Shown here: piece by piece, positions 47,315 to 58,855 of the stretch
Position numbering within the stretch: position 1 is the first letter of the stretch
Layout of the letters: each line of letters starts with the position of its first letter
Assembly: GCF_000024785.1 (NCBI RefSeq)
Contig: NC_013441.1
Location: 2,108,001 to 2,172,000 of the forward strand
DNA: 64,000 nucleotides
DNA from: Gordonia bronchialis DSM 43247
Lineage (GTDB): Bacteria > Actinomycetota > Actinomycetes > Mycobacteriales > Mycobacteriaceae
Direction: 5' to 3'
The notes under the pieces: model-generated
The model's database searches: none
The model's input: only the letters and a program-made list of their open reading frames with translations
What the model was told of the DNA's origin: nothing
Made by a program: the position numbers and the translations under genes

Positions 47315-49318
47315 TCAGATCAGCCACGCCGCCGAGTTCGGTGGTAGCTGTCCCTCGACGAGCGGAATGCTCGTGAGCAGCAGTTCGCCCGGCGGCAGCG
47401 GGACCGGTGCATCGCTCGCGTTGAGTGCGCAGATGAGATGCCCCTGCGACCGGCGGAACGCCAGACACCCCGGCGGTGCGTCATACCATTCGACCGTGTC
47501 ACCGGTGAATTCTTCTCGCTCATAACGCATTTCGATGGCCTGGCGGTAGAGCGACAGTGTCGAGTGCACATCTTCGAGCTGAGCCTCGACGGTCAACGGC
47601 GCCCACGAGTCGGGGATCGGAAGCCAGGTCGTGTCGGCAGTGGAGAAGCCGAACGGCGGTGCGGTGCCCTCCCACGGCAGTGGAACGCGGCATCCGTCGC
47701 GGCCGCGTTCGGTGTGACCTGAGCGCTCCCACACAGGATCGGTCAGCGCGTCGTCGGGCAGATCCACGTTGGGCAGGCCGAGTTCGGCGCCGTTGTAGAT
47801 GAAAACACTGCCCGGCAGGGCCATCTCGACGAGCAGCATGGCGCGTGCACGATGGACACCGAGCGTGAGATCGTCACCGCCGTAACGGGTGACCTCACGT
47901 TCCACATCGTGGTTGGACAACGTCCAGGTGGGTGTGCCGCCGACCGACAGCACCGATTCGAGTGAGTTCTCGATTGCCGCACGGATGGCGGCCGGGTCGA
48001 AATCGGCTTTGGCGAGCCGGAAGTTGAAGCCCAGGTGCAGTTCATCCGGACGGAGGTACTCGGCGAAGCGTTCGTTGTCATCGACCCAGATCTCGCCGAC
48101 GTTGGCGGCGCCCGGATACTCGTCGATGACCTTGCGGATCCGTCGGTGGATCTCGTGCACCGCATAGTTGTTGAACCGCGGATCGTCGTCGTCGTTCTGC
48201 AGCAGCGTCGTGTTCGTCAGATCCATGTCGGGCAGGTCGGCGGGTTTGGCCATTCCATGCGCGACGTCGATCCGGAATCCGTCCACGCCACGGTCCAGCC
48301 AGAACCGCAGGGTGGTCTCGAGGTCGGCGAAGACCTCGGGATTCTCCCAATTCAGATCCGGCTGCTCGGCGGCGAAGATGTGCAGGTACCACTGGCCGGG
48401 AGACCCGTCGGCCTCGGTGACCCTGGTCCAGGCCGGGCCGCCGAAGACGCTGTGCCAGTTGTTGGGTGGGTCGTCACCGTTGTCGCCGAGACCGTCCCGG
48501 AAGATATAGCGGGCCCGCTCGGGACCGTCGGGTTCGCCGGCGAGGGCCGCCACGAACCACGGATGCTGATCGCTGGTGTGATTGGGCACCAGGTCCATGG
48601 TGACGCGGATGTCGCGGTCATGGGCCTCGGCGATCAGCGCGTCGAAGGTCTCGACGTCGCCGAAGAGCGGGTCGATGTCGCGGGGATCGGCGACGTCGTA
48701 TCCGTGATCGGCCATCGGGGACCGCATGATGGGACTGAGCCAGAGGGCGTCCACACCGAGCAGTTCGAGGTAACCGAGTTTGTCGATGATCCCGGCGAGA
48801 TCGCCGACACCGTCGCCGTCGAGATCAGAGAACGAGCGCGGATAGATCTGATAGAAGACCGCCGACCGCCACCAGTGCGTGTTGTCGGGGTCGAGCTGAC
48901 CGGCCCCGGGCGGGGGTGGCGGAGCCGCGGTGGCGGGTGTGTCGTCGGCGAACTCGGGATGACCGGTCTCGTCGGTGGGTGCTTCGGCCTCTGGTTCGGC
49001 CACCCCCTCGATCCCGGGCTCGTCGGTTCGCACCTCGGCTCCGGGTTCGGCCACTGGCTCGTCCTGGGCCACCGACACCGTCTCGTCGGGCGTGGATTCC
49101 TCGGCGGAGTCGTCGGGGAGGTGTTCGGGATCGGCGTCGATGTCACCGGAGGCCCCCGTCGTTGCCCCCGTGGTGTCGGCGGTCCCCGAACCGCTCACCT
49201 GTGCTTCTGCCGGTTCGTCAGCATTCGCTTCGGCATCGGTGTGCGCTCCGCCGGGCAGGTCGGTGTCACCATGCTCGGCGGGGACATCATCAGGTGTCTC
49301 ATCGCTCACTCTGGTCAT
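47315..49318 (-). CDS. aglA: GH13 alpha-glucosidase with acidic N-terminal extension
   Basis: A 667-residue GH13 glycosidase hydrolysing terminal alpha-glucosyl linkages. The catalytic domain starts near residue 148 (WWRSAVFYQIYPRSF) and has the metal/substrate motif DLVPNHTSDQHPWF, nucleophile Asp351 in GFRIDVAHGM, acid/base Glu409 in VGEIWVDD, and SNHDVERE. Residues 1-147 are an unusual low-complexity tail dominated by Asp, Glu, Ala, Pro, Thr with repeated DEP/EPxAE units; typical GH13 alpha-glucosidases, including M. tuberculosis AglA (about 546 residues), lack it. No signal peptide is visible. Confidence 0.92.
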   Translation of the reverse strand: MTRVSDETPDDVPAEHGDTDLPGGAHTDAEANADEPAEAQVSGSGTADTTGATTGASGDIDADPEHLPDDSAEESTPDETVSVAQDEPVAEPGAEVRTDEPGIEGVAEPEAEAPTDETGHPEFADDTPATAAPPPPPGAGQLDPDNTHWWRSAVFYQIYPRSFSDLDGDGVGDLAGIIDKLGYLELLGVDALWLSPIMRSPMADHGYDVADPRDIDPLFGDVETFDALIAEAHDRDIRVTMDLVPNHTSDQHPWFVAALAGEPDGPERARYIFRDGLGDNGDDPPNNWHSVFGGPAWTRVTEADGSPGQWYLHIFAAEQPDLNWENPEVFADLETTLRFWLDRGVDGFRIDVAHGMAKPADLPDMDLTNTTLLQNDDDDPRFNNYAVHEIHRRIRKVIDEYPGAANVGEIWVDDNERFAEYLRPDELHLGFNFRLAKADFDPAAIRAAIENSLESVLSVGGTPTWTLSNHDVEREVTRYGGDDLTLGVHRARAMLLVEMALPGSVFIYNGAELGLPNVDLPDDALTDPVWERSGHTERGRDGCRVPLPWEGTAPPFGFSTADTTWLPIPDSWAPLTVEAQLEDVHSTLSLYRQAIEMRYEREEFTGDTVEWYDAPPGCLAFRRSQGHLICALNASDAPVPLPPGELLLTSIPLVEGQLPPNSAAWLI

Positions 49319-49402
49319 TCTGCCTTACCTGGGTTTTCGGTGAGAAATCCAGGTCAGTCGGCGCGTCGCAGGCCGGATCGGCGTGTCGCGGGGCGCCGGC
49401 GC

Positions 49403-49864
49403 TCAGAACGGCGAGTTCATCAGCGATTGGGCGGCCATCTCCATGTAGTCGGTGAGCGCTCGCCGATGCTCCGCGTCCAGGGTGTCGTCGTCGATCGAGG
49501 CGATCGCCGTGTGCATACAGCGCAGCCAGGCGTCCCGCTCGATCGGACCGACCCGGAAGGGGTGGTGTCGCATGCGCAGGCGCGGATGGCCGCGCTCCTC
49601 GGAGTAGGTGCGCGGACCACCCCAGTACTGCTCGAGGAACATCCGGAGCCGACGCTCGGCGGGCCCCAGGTCCTCCTCCGGGTACAGCGGACGGAGCACC
49701 TCGTCGGCGGCGACCTGCTGATAGAACACCTCGGTGATCCGACGGAAGGTCTCGGCACCGCCGACCTCGTCATAGAAGGTGCCCTGCCGGTCGGTTCCGG
49801 GTGACCCGTTCCCGGCGGGGACGTTACCGACGGGCTGTGCACCGCCGGGGACCTCTGGACTCAT
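49403..49864 (-). CDS. glbO: Group II truncated haemoglobin (trHbO)
   Basis: A 153-residue 2/2 haemoglobin. Key residues match GlbO: Tyr48 (B10) in VFYQQV, Tyr61 (CD1) in LYPEED, proximal His100 in [10 protein letters not shown] and Trp113 (G8) in RDAWLRCM. A Pro/Gly-rich N-terminal tail of about 28 residues precedes the globin core. The ATG at 49864 is chosen for the globin homology; a GTGGGAAT ribosome site lies upstream. GlbO binds O2 tightly and may serve in O2 handling or NO/peroxide chemistry. It sits beside aglA as in M. tuberculosis (Rv2470/Rv2471). Confidence 0.94.
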   Translation of the reverse strand: MSPEVPGGAQPVGNVPAGNGSPGTDRQGTFYDEVGGAETFRRITEVFYQQVAADEVLRPLYPEEDLGPAERRLRMFLEQYWGGPRTYSEERGHPRLRMRHHPFRVGPIERDAWLRCMHTAIASIDDDTLDAEHRRALTDYMEMAAQSLMNSPF

Positions 49865-50026
49865 GTATTCCCACCTTTCGTCCCACCATTGTCCCCACCG
49901 GTGGTGTCCGCGGCCAACGCCGCTGCCGAGGTACCCGACTGACCTGCGGGGACAGCCGAATTTCTCGTGCACGCCGCCGCATTCCGTGGTGAACTGTGAC
50001 CACGTCCGGTGACGGCGGGAGGCGCA

Positions 50027-50644
50027 ATGGCACGCAACGCACATCAGAGAAGTCATCGTGTCCGGGTACTGCGGCCGGCCGGTGACCACGACGCGCCGCC
50101 GCCCAGCGTCGAGCGGCCGGGTGCGATGTGGGGGCGGCGCCGGGTGCTGTTGCTCAACGCCACCTACGAGCCGTTGACGGCGATCTCCATCCGACGCGCC
50201 GTCGTCCTGATCCTGCGTGAACGCGCCGACATCATCCACGCCGATGACGGCGGCCTCGCCGTCCATTCGGCACAGACCACCGTCCCGGTGCCGTCGGTGA
50301 TCCGGCTGCGCACCTACGTGCGTGTCCCGTACCGGGCGGTGGTGCCGATGACGCGCACCGCGCTGATGCGGCGCGACCGGTTCCGCTGTGCCTACTGCGG
50401 AGGACGGGCCACGACGATCGATCACGTAGTGCCGCGCAGCCGCGGCGGCCAGCACGGCTGGGACAACTGCGTGGCCTGCTGTGCGGGGTGTAACCACCGC
50501 AAGGCGGACCGGCTGCTCGGTGAGCTCGGCTGGACGTTGCGAACCGTCCCGATCGTCCCCAAGGGCGGGCACTGGCGGTTGCTGGCCTCCGTCAAGGAGA
50601 TCGATCCGGCCTGGGAGCGATACCTCGACGCCGGGGCGGCGTGA
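50027..50644 (+). CDS. HNH endonuclease family protein
   Basis: A 205-residue protein with a C-terminal HNH domain (about 115-165). A CAYCGG and CCAGC pair of CxxC zinc knuckles surrounds [12 protein letters not shown] (catalytic His) and WDNCVA...CNHRK. The N-terminal part (about 35-105) carries the [10 protein letters not shown] and [13 protein letters not shown] blocks typical of the housekeeping actinobacterial HNH group. The start is ATG 50027 with GGCGGGAGG upstream; ATG at residue 40 is possible. The biological role is not settled, although the conserved location suggests a core function. Confidence 0.88.
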   Translation: MARNAHQRSHRVRVLRPAGDHDAPPPSVERPGAMWGRRRVLLLNATYEPLTAISIRRAVVLILRERADIIHADDGGLAVHSAQTTVPVPSVIRLRTYVRVPYRAVVPMTRTALMRRDRFRCAYCGGRATTIDHVVPRSRGGQHGWDNCVACCAGCNHRKADRLLGELGWTLRTVPIVPKGGHWRLLASVKEIDPAWERYLDAGAA

Positions 50645-50795
50645 GCCACATGTGAGCCGCCGGGAGGATCTACGACGCACTGTAGGGGTCCGCTGCGCCG
50701 GAGCCGTACAGGTGGGCTAGATTGTTTTCACGACCTGCGTCGGAGACCTGGTCTCAGCGTGATCCGGTGCAGATGCAACCGATCGAAAGGGTGGC

Positions 50796-51050
50796 ATGGA
50801 CATCGACAGCCTGATCGTCCCCATCGGAGTGCCCGTCACGGCTCTGACGGTTCTGTTCGTCGTGCTCTGCGTCGTGTCGATGGCGTATTCCTTCGGCGTC
50901 AAGTACCCGAAGGTGAAGCGTTACGACCTCGACCAGACGTGGGAGCACGCACCGCTGCTGTTCAGCGCCACGGAGATCGAACCGATGGCGCTGCCGCGGC
51001 ACGCGGAAGCCGGCGATGTGGATGGAGGTTCGGCAAGTGGCAAGTGGTGA
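50796..51050 (+). CDS. Small single-pass membrane protein
   Basis: An 84-residue protein with one hydrophobic segment (about 8-32) and a basic, then acidic, cytoplasmic tail (VKYPKVKRYDLDQTWEHAP). It is probably an anchored small protein of the conserved actinobacterial type. The AAAGGG site upstream supports the ATG. A TAGATT -10 (50718-50723) lies about 75 bases before it. Its 3' end overlaps the start of the DUF5130 gene by 14 bases. Function unknown. Confidence 0.75.
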   Translation: MDIDSLIVPIGVPVTALTVLFVVLCVVSMAYSFGVKYPKVKRYDLDQTWEHAPLLFSATEIEPMALPRHAEAGDVDGGSASGKW

Positions 51051-51531
51051 GCTGACACAGCACGGGTCGCACGCTGAACTGACGGCGACGTCGCCGGGTG
51101 CGCTTCCCCTGGGCACGGTGATCACGAACAGCGGACGCGTGTCGGCCGCCCGGTATCCGGGGCAGACGCCGAGTACCCCGCCGTTCAGTCGTGACGAACT
51201 CATCGCCCTCGATGACACGCTCAAAGCGGCCAGCGAGAAGGCCCTCGTGCGATTCTCGGTCTATCTCGGCGATCTGGGTGCCGAGCCGGTCGTGGCCGCA
51301 CGCGAGGTGCTCGCGAAGGCACCCGAACCGGCGCACGGCGCGCTGCTCGCGGTCTCGCCGAATTCCCGTGACGTCGTGGTGGTCTCGGGTGCGGCGGTCG
51401 CCGACCGTCTCAACGACCGGGTGGCCGCACTCGGCGTCACCGCCGCGGTAACCGGGTTCCGGCAGGGACAGCTGATCGACGGAATCATCGCCGCCCTGCG
51501 GGTGATGGCGACGGCTGCCGCGTCGAACTGA
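51037..51531 (+). CDS. DUF5130 (TPM-like) protein
   Basis: A 164-residue protein with a TPM-like DUF5130 domain (about 50-160; FSRDELIALDDTLKAA, FSVYLGDLG, SPNSRDVVVVSG). GTG 51037 is preferred over ATG 51016 because GGAGG (51024-51028) is 8 bases upstream. The start overlaps the end of the small membrane protein gene, so both act together. Rv2468c of M. tuberculosis is in the equivalent place. Function unknown. Confidence 0.83.
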   Translation: MASGELTQHGSHAELTATSPGALPLGTVITNSGRVSAARYPGQTPSTPPFSRDELIALDDTLKAASEKALVRFSVYLGDLGAEPVVAAREVLAKAPEPAHGALLAVSPNSRDVVVVSGAAVADRLNDRVAALGVTAAVTGFRQGQLIDGIIAALRVMATAAASN

Positions 51532-51548
51532 CCAGACACACCGAACCG

Positions 51549-51590
51549 AACGCGAACGCCCCCACCGATTTCGGTGGGGGCGTTCGCGTT
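51549..51590. terminator. Bidirectional terminator between DUF5130 and dctA
   Basis: A perfect 20-bp inverted repeat (51549-51568 and 51571-51590) with a 2-base centre. It lies between two convergent genes, 18 and 21 bases from their stops, and so can stop transcription from both sides. Confidence 0.75.
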
Positions 51591-51610
51591 ACCGGGTCAC
51601 GACCCTCAGG

Positions 51611-53011
51611 TCAGTGGGTGACGAGCTGCTTGGACCGGTCGTCGGCCGCGGCGGGTAGATGATCGAGGTCGTCGTCGACCATGTCCGACTCGTTGAACGG
51701 ATTCCGGCCGGACAGCACGTCCTCGACTCGCTCCTTGTCCACCGTGCGGGTCCACGACCCGACCAGCATGGTGGCCACCGCGTTGCCGGAGAAGTTGGTG
51801 AGTGCGCGGGCCTCGGACATGAAACGGTCGATGCCGACGATGATCGCCACACCCCCGAGCATTTCCGGTCGGTGCGCCTGCAGTCCGCCGGCCAGAGTGG
51901 CCAGACCGGCGCCGGTGACACCCGCAGCACCCTTGGACGCGATGATCATGAACGCCAGCAGGCCGATCTGCTCACCGATGGACAGGGGGTCGCCCATCGC
52001 GTCGGCAATGAAGATCGAGGCCATCGTCAGGTAGATGGCGGTGCCATCGAGATTGAACGAGTACCCGGTCGGAACCACCACACCAACGGTGGTCTTCTCC
52101 ACGCCCAGGTGCTCCATCTTCGCGATCAGGCGCGGCAGCGCCGACTCCGACGACGAGGTCGCGACGATCAGCAGGTACTCGCGGGCGAGGTAGCGCACCA
52201 GGCGGAAGATCGAGACGCCGGCCATGGTGCGCAGCAGCACGCCGAGGATGCCGAACACAAAGATCACGCACGTGATGTAGAAGGCGAGCATCAGGACGGC
52301 GAGCTGCTTGACCGCCTCCCACCCGGTCTGGCCGACGACATTGGCGATGGCGCCGAAAGCGCCGATCGGGGCCAGCCACAGGATCATGGTGAGGACCTTG
52401 AAGACGAGCTTCTGGAAGTAGGCGACCGCGGTCAGGATCGGCTCGCCGGTGCGGCCCATGCCCTGGATCGCGAAACCGACCAGCAGCGCCACGAACAGGG
52501 CCTGCAGCACACTGCCCGCGGTGAGCGCGGAGACCAGCGTCTCCGGGATGATGCCCTGGATGAAGTCCAGTGTGCCGCCGGCCTCGTGCGCCTTCTCGGC
52601 GTACTCGGCGCCCTTGTCGGCGTTCGCCGTGATGTTGAGGCCCTCGCCCGGCTTGATCAGGTTGCCCACGACCAGGCCGATCGCGAGGGCGACCGTCGAC
52701 ATCACCAGGAAATAGACGAACGCCAATCCGCCCACCTTGCCGACCGTGGCGGCCTTGCGGACCGATCCGATGCCCAGCACGATCGTGCAGAAGATGACGG
52801 GTGCGATCATCATCTTGATCAGCGCCACGAACATGTCACCGAGGAACGCGAGGTCCTGACCGAAGTCCGGCCAGAAGATGCCCACCGCGACACCGGCGAT
52901 CACCGCGACGATGACCGCGATGTAGAGCCAGTGTGTGCGGTCGCGTTTCTCCACCCGGTTCTCCAGTGGGGGTTCGCTCGACCGGTCGGTTTCTCGAGAT
53001 CTGAAACTCAT
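51611..53011 (-). CDS. dctA: C4-dicarboxylate:cation symporter (DAACS family)
   Basis: A 466-residue DctA/GltP-type transporter with about 8 membrane helices and re-entrant loops, importing succinate, fumarate and malate. It has the Ser-rich HP1 motif ATSSSESALPRL and the substrate/ion motif NLDGTAIYLTMA. ATG 53011 has AGGAG 4 bases upstream; longer starts add a polar tail without such a site. It is divergent from a CitA/DcuS-type two-component system that very likely senses the substrate and controls it. Confidence 0.94.
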   Translation of the reverse strand: MSFRSRETDRSSEPPLENRVEKRDRTHWLYIAVIVAVIAGVAVGIFWPDFGQDLAFLGDMFVALIKMMIAPVIFCTIVLGIGSVRKAATVGKVGGLAFVYFLVMSTVALAIGLVVGNLIKPGEGLNITANADKGAEYAEKAHEAGGTLDFIQGIIPETLVSALTAGSVLQALFVALLVGFAIQGMGRTGEPILTAVAYFQKLVFKVLTMILWLAPIGAFGAIANVVGQTGWEAVKQLAVLMLAFYITCVIFVFGILGVLLRTMAGVSIFRLVRYLAREYLLIVATSSSESALPRLIAKMEHLGVEKTTVGVVVPTGYSFNLDGTAIYLTMASIFIADAMGDPLSIGEQIGLLAFMIIASKGAAGVTGAGLATLAGGLQAHRPEMLGGVAIIVGIDRFMSEARALTNFSGNAVATMLVGSWTRTVDKERVEDVLSGRNPFNESDMVDDDLDHLPAAADDRSKQLVTH

Positions 53012-53230
53012 CGGACTCCTGCCTTTCATCGACACGCGTACACCGAGCGGAAACTCGGATGTGGTTCGCTGGCAATACTGATCTGCGTCGTGACTCAGGT
53101 CACCCTTCTGTTCATTTCGTTCACACTGACACAATCGCGACCCGCGTCGGACCCAGACGACTCAGACCGGTGCGGCATCCCGCCTGGGTCCGAGTGGTCC
53201 ACCCCGTACACCAGACCGAAAGACACGAGA

Positions 53231-54841
53231 ATGAGACTCCTACCGCGAACGCTGGCGGGGCAGGCGGTGGCGCTGCAGGTCGTTGTCGTCGGGCTGATCG
53301 TCGTCGGCGGGAGTGTGCTCGCCGTCGTGGACAGCCGCGCCGACGAGCGACGCGCGGCCGGTCAGCAGGTCACCGCGGTCGCCGTGAGCCTGGCCGACTC
53401 GCCGGCGGTCGCCCAGGCGCTCGTCTCACCCGACCCGACGGCGACCCTGCATCCCATCACCGAAGAGGTGCGTGCCGCCACCGACATCGCCTTCATCACG
53501 ATCATGGCGCCGGACGGAACCCGGTTCACCCACACCACGCCCGCCTTGATCGGGCAGACCTATATCGGCTCCCGGTCACAGGCGTTGCGCGGCGAGGTGT
53601 ACACCGAGACCACTGCCGGCAGTCTGGGGCCGTCGATCAGGACGATCGCACCGGTCCGCGCGTCCGACGGACGGATCGTCGGGTTGGTCGCCGCCGGAAT
53701 CACTCTCAACACGCTGACACGCGCCTGGCTGGGGCAGCTCCCGTTGATCGCGTGCATCGCGGCGGCAAGTCTGGCCGTCGCGCTCGGGGGCCTGTTGCTG
53801 ATCCGGCGCCGACTGCGGATGCAGACCGGCGGTCTGGCGCCGGACCAACTGCGCCTGATGTACGAGCACCACGACGCCGTGCTGCACTCCGTCCGGGAAG
53901 GCCTCATCGTGGTGGAGGATTCCCGGCCGGTCCTCGTCAATGACGAGGCGCGGCGCCTCCTCGGCGTCCGATCGGGAACCCCTGACGACCCGGACCCGAC
54001 CGCCGTTCCCGCCGGCGCCGGGGACCTCGACGTCCCCGGCTTCGTGGTCGACTCGGTGACTCCCTTGGACGATGTGCTCACACCGCACCGTGGACGGGTG
54101 CTGATGGTGAGCCGTTCGCCGGTACCCGGCCGCGACGACGGGGCGGTGGTAACCATCCGGGACCGCAGCGAGGTCCTCGATGCACTCGGCGAACTCGACG
54201 CGATGACCCGGTTCGCCGAGTCGCTGCGTTCCCGCGCCCACGAGTCCGCCAACCGTCTGCACACCATTGTGGCGCTCATCGAGATGGGGCGGGCCGACGA
54301 GGCGGCGCAGCTCGCGACCACGGAACTCCAACTCTCCCAACATCTCATCGACCGGATGAGTGAGACGGTGGCCGAACCCGCCCTCGCCGCACTCCTGCTG
54401 GGCAAGACGGCGCAGGCCTCCGAACGGGGCATCGCGTTGACGCTCACCGAGGACTCCCAGGTCGGTGACGATGCCACCCGGTTGCTGCCGGTCAGTGACA
54501 TGATCACCGTGGTCGGCAACCTGATCGACAACGCGCTCGACGCCACCGATCCCGACGATCCGTGGGTCGAGGTGACGATCGTCGGCGACGCGACGCATCT
54601 CGAGGCCACCGTCGCCGACAGCGGAGCAGGGATGAATCCGGAGGTGTTCGAGATGGCGCAGGGGCGCGGCTATTCCACCAAGAGCGGTGGCGACGAGGCC
54701 GGCCGAGGGCTCGGTCTGGCGCTCGTCGCCCAGGTGGTCGCGCGCCACCACGGCACGTTGCACGCCGAGAACACCTACGGTTCGGTCGTGACGGTCCGTC
54801 TCGGCGACTGTCCGCCCACGCAGTCGGAGGCACCGCGATGA
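53231..54841 (+). CDS. Sensor histidine kinase, CitA/DcuS (DctS) type
   Basis: A 536-residue sensor. TM1 (about 12-34), an extracytoplasmic PAS-like (PDC) ligand domain (about 35-175), TM2 (about 176-198), a cytoplasmic PAS domain (about 215-320) and kinase core follow. The H-box is RSRAHESANRLHTI with phosphoacceptor His337, and ATP-site motifs are NLIDNALDAT, DSGAGM and GRGLGLALV. It probably senses C4-dicarboxylate or citrate outside the membrane. It overlaps the response regulator by 4 bases and lies opposite dctA. Confidence 0.92.
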   Translation: MRLLPRTLAGQAVALQVVVVGLIVVGGSVLAVVDSRADERRAAGQQVTAVAVSLADSPAVAQALVSPDPTATLHPITEEVRAATDIAFITIMAPDGTRFTHTTPALIGQTYIGSRSQALRGEVYTETTAGSLGPSIRTIAPVRASDGRIVGLVAAGITLNTLTRAWLGQLPLIACIAAASLAVALGGLLLIRRRLRMQTGGLAPDQLRLMYEHHDAVLHSVREGLIVVEDSRPVLVNDEARRLLGVRSGTPDDPDPTAVPAGAGDLDVPGFVVDSVTPLDDVLTPHRGRVLMVSRSPVPGRDDGAVVTIRDRSEVLDALGELDAMTRFAESLRSRAHESANRLHTIVALIEMGRADEAAQLATTELQLSQHLIDRMSETVAEPALAALLLGKTAQASERGIALTLTEDSQVGDDATRLLPVSDMITVVGNLIDNALDATDPDDPWVEVTIVGDATHLEATVADSGAGMNPEVFEMAQGRGYSTKSGGDEAGRGLGLALVAQVVARHHGTLHAENTYGSVVTVRLGDCPPTQSEAPR

Positions 54842-55551
54842 GCACACAGCCCGAGCTGCGGGTGCTGATCGTCGAGGACGAACCCCTCATCGCCCAAGCA
54901 CACCGCGAGTTCCTGCGCCGCATAGGCGGTTTCGAGGTCATCGCGGCGGTACGGACCGGGCAGGAGGCGTTGCGGGTGGCCGGCTCGGCGGCGGCCTCGG
55001 CAACACCCGTCGATCTGGTGCTGCTGGACCTCGGGCTACCCGACGCCCGCGGGGTCGACGTGGCCTCGGCGCTGTCCGGACTGCGGCCCGACCCCGACAT
55101 CATCGCGATCACCGCCCAACGCGAACTCGCGACGGTGCGGACCGCCATGTCGCACGGGGTCCTGCTCTACCTGCTCAAACCGTTCACCTTTGCCGCCTTC
55201 GAGGAGAAGATCGGTCAGTACCGCCGCTACCGGCAGGCACTATCGGGTGCCGGCGACGCGGTGAGTCAGCGGGACGTCGACCGGGCCGTCTCCGAACTGC
55301 GGACCACCAGCACCCGTCGCACCGTCAAGAAGGGCGCTGTCCCCGAGACCGAGGATGCCGTCGGGCGGGCCGTTCGCGACAGCACCGGCGGTCTGACCGC
55401 CTCCGATGTGGCCGGCCTGCTGGGTAGTTCCCGCGTGACCGCCTGGCGCTACCTGGAACGTCTCGCCGACGATGGCGTCCTGGACCGGGTGACCGAGTAC
55501 GGCAACACCGGTCGTCCACAGGTGCGTTACGTCTGGCACTCCAATCGGTGA
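54838..55551 (+). CDS. Response regulator, CitB/DcuR (DctR) type
   Basis: A 237-residue regulator. The receiver (about 8-120) has acidic pocket residues at 13-14, phosphoacceptor Asp64 in LLDLGLPD and Lys in LLKPF. The C-terminal HTH (about 175-230; LTASDVAGLLGSSRVTAWRY) is of the DcuR/CitB type. ATG 54838 overlaps the sensor stop. It should bind the 219-base dctA-sensor intergenic region; no clear operator was recognised. Confidence 0.92.
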   Translation: MSTQPELRVLIVEDEPLIAQAHREFLRRIGGFEVIAAVRTGQEALRVAGSAAASATPVDLVLLDLGLPDARGVDVASALSGLRPDPDIIAITAQRELATVRTAMSHGVLLYLLKPFTFAAFEEKIGQYRRYRQALSGAGDAVSQRDVDRAVSELRTTSTRRTVKKGAVPETEDAVGRAVRDSTGGLTASDVAGLLGSSRVTAWRYLERLADDGVLDRVTEYGNTGRPQVRYVWHSNR

Positions 55552-55559
55552 TCGGCCGG

Positions 55560-58139
<2,580 letters not shown>

Positions 58140-58248
58140 GCGTCCCACAGTAGTGGTGCGGAATCGACAGGGCGCGTTCTCGGTTGTATGACGGAGACCG
58201 GAGGCCGCCGACCCGATGCGGTCCCGGGAAACCGAGAGGATGTGCTCG

Positions 58249-58851
58249 ATGAGCGATCGCGTGGATTTCTGGTTCGACCCACTGTGCCCCTGGTGCTGGA
58301 TCACCTCGCGCTGGATCCTCGAGGCCGAGCAGGTCCGCGACATCGACGTCAACTTCCACATCATGAGCCTCGCCGTGCTCAACGAGGGCAAGGACATCCC
58401 CGAGGAGTACCGGGAGGGACTCAAGCACGCGTGGCGTCCGGTGCGCGTCCTCGCTGCGGCCGCCGCCGCCAACGGCGACGAGATCCTCGCCCCGCTGTAC
58501 ACCGCGATGGGCACCCGGATCCACAACGAGGGCAACAAGGATTTCGACGACGTGATCGCCGGTTCGCTCGCCGAACTCGGGCTCGACGCCGGCCTCGCGG
58601 CCGCTGCCGATGGGGATGAGTTCGACGACGCGATCCGCACGAGCCATCACGCCGGGATGGACAAGGTGGGCGACGACGTGGGAACACCCACCATCCACGT
58701 CAACGGCGTCGCCTTCTTCGGTCCGGTGCTGTCCCGGATTCCGCGCGGCGAGACCGCCGGGACCGTCTGGGACGGCGCCGTGGCCCTTTCGTCGTATCCG
58801 CACTTCTACGAACTCAAGCGCACCCGCACCGAGGATCCGGCCTTCGACTGA
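58249..58851 (+). CDS. DsbA-like mycothiol-dependent nitroreductase/disulfide reductase
   Basis: A 200-residue thioredoxin-fold DsbA-family protein with CPWC at 13-16 and the cis-Pro loop GTPTIHVNG. There is no signal peptide, so it acts in the cytoplasm. The ortholog Rv2466c is reported to be a mycothiol-dependent reductase active in oxidative stress and in activating nitro compounds. ATG 58249 is supported by GAGAGGA 8 bases upstream. Confidence 0.92.
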   Translation: MSDRVDFWFDPLCPWCWITSRWILEAEQVRDIDVNFHIMSLAVLNEGKDIPEEYREGLKHAWRPVRVLAAAAAANGDEILAPLYTAMGTRIHNEGNKDFDDVIAGSLAELGLDAGLAAAADGDEFDDAIRTSHHAGMDKVGDDVGTPTIHVNGVAFFGPVLSRIPRGETAGTVWDGAVALSSYPHFYELKRTRTEDPAFD

Positions 58852-58855
58852 ACGG

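Noticed and set aside
48035..49804. 589-codon plus-strand frame antisense to aglA and glbO
   Set aside because: Shadow frame crossing two real genes; no motifs.
51659..53230. Long N-terminal extension of the sensor kinase frame across dctA
   Set aside because: It is antisense to dctA; the kinase begins at ATG 53231 with TM1.
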